In this document: piece by piece, positions 22,528 to 22,612 of the stretch
How the letters are laid out: each line of letters begins with the position of its first letter
Numbering within the stretch: the stretch's first letter is position 1
Source: SHZI01 sp964384525
GTDB lineage: Bacteria > Pseudomonadota > Gammaproteobacteria > Steroidobacterales > GCA-2729495
Assembly: GCA_964384525.1 (NCBI GenBank)
Contig: CAYLKO010000046.1
Span: 1-22,612, forward strand
DNA length: 22,612 nucleotides
Direction of reading: 5' to 3'
Made by a program: the position numbers and the translations under genes
The notes under the pieces: model-generated
What the model saw: the letters and a program-made list of their open reading frames with translations, nothing else
The model's database searches: none
Told to the model about the DNA's origin: nothing

Positions 22528-22612
22528 TCGATGGGGGGTTCCTGGCAGCGGGTGGGTGGGATGTCAGAGTGGTCTGTAGCTTGGGGCCTCGTGGAGGGGG
22601 AGCTTAAATAAA
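22528..22612 (-). other. proS upstream leader, promoter not identified
   Basis: The 85 bases before proS on its coding strand hold an AGGA ribosome site followed by a C-tract (22530-22535 region) and an AT-rich TTTATTTAAG at the window edge. The AT-rich stretch could contain part of a promoter whose -35 box lies outside. No terminator or second gene is seen. Confidence 0.3.

Noticed and set aside
21259..22611. 450-codon open frame opposite proS
   Set aside because: proS is unambiguous on the other strand. The antisense translation has no family features and runs off the window without a stop.

Overview
The window reads as chromosome of a GC-rich gammaproteobacterium. The evidence is the metG-rnf-nth gene order, a recognisable Hda, and the block purN-purM / DUF2066 / hda / DUF2069-wrbA / acylphosphatase / proS, whose order resembles that of Pseudomonas and Xanthomonadales relatives (from memory, not searched). 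Genes are densely packed, many with 1-4 base stop/start overlaps. I see no tRNA, rRNA, CRISPR array, insertion sequence or prophage.

Region 1 (1-8946) holds a small two-helix membrane protein on the plus strand. Facing it is a long minus-strand operon running metG, rnfA, rnfC, rnfD, rnfG, rnfE, nth and a glycerol-kinase-like FGGY kinase. The Rnf set is unusual. There is no rnfB: only 27 bases separate rnfA and rnfC. Three of the four cysteines that normally hold the intramembrane iron-sulfur centre between RnfA and RnfE are replaced.

Region 2 (8972-13531) is a minus-strand three-gene operon: a soluble HEAT-repeat serine/threonine kinase, then two PilT-family ATPases. No pilin, PilB or PilC gene is nearby. 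It lies between metG and dcd, where many pseudomonads carry only mrp/apbC. I do not recognise it as a named system, and it is the best candidate here for an undescribed regulatory module controlling pilus retraction or another hexameric motor.

Region 3 (13675-22612) is housekeeping. dcd faces purM-purN. Divergent from purM run a DUF2066 exported protein, a CDP-alcohol phosphatidyltransferase and hda. Then come wrbA-DUF2069 (minus), a DUF4398 lipoprotein with acylphosphatase (plus), and proS followed by a lytic transglycosylase (minus). Three genes (metG, the DUF2066 gene and the DUF4398 gene) have -10-like boxes so close to the start codon that their mRNAs would be leaderless or nearly so. 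All functional calls come from reading motifs by eye; no database search was run.
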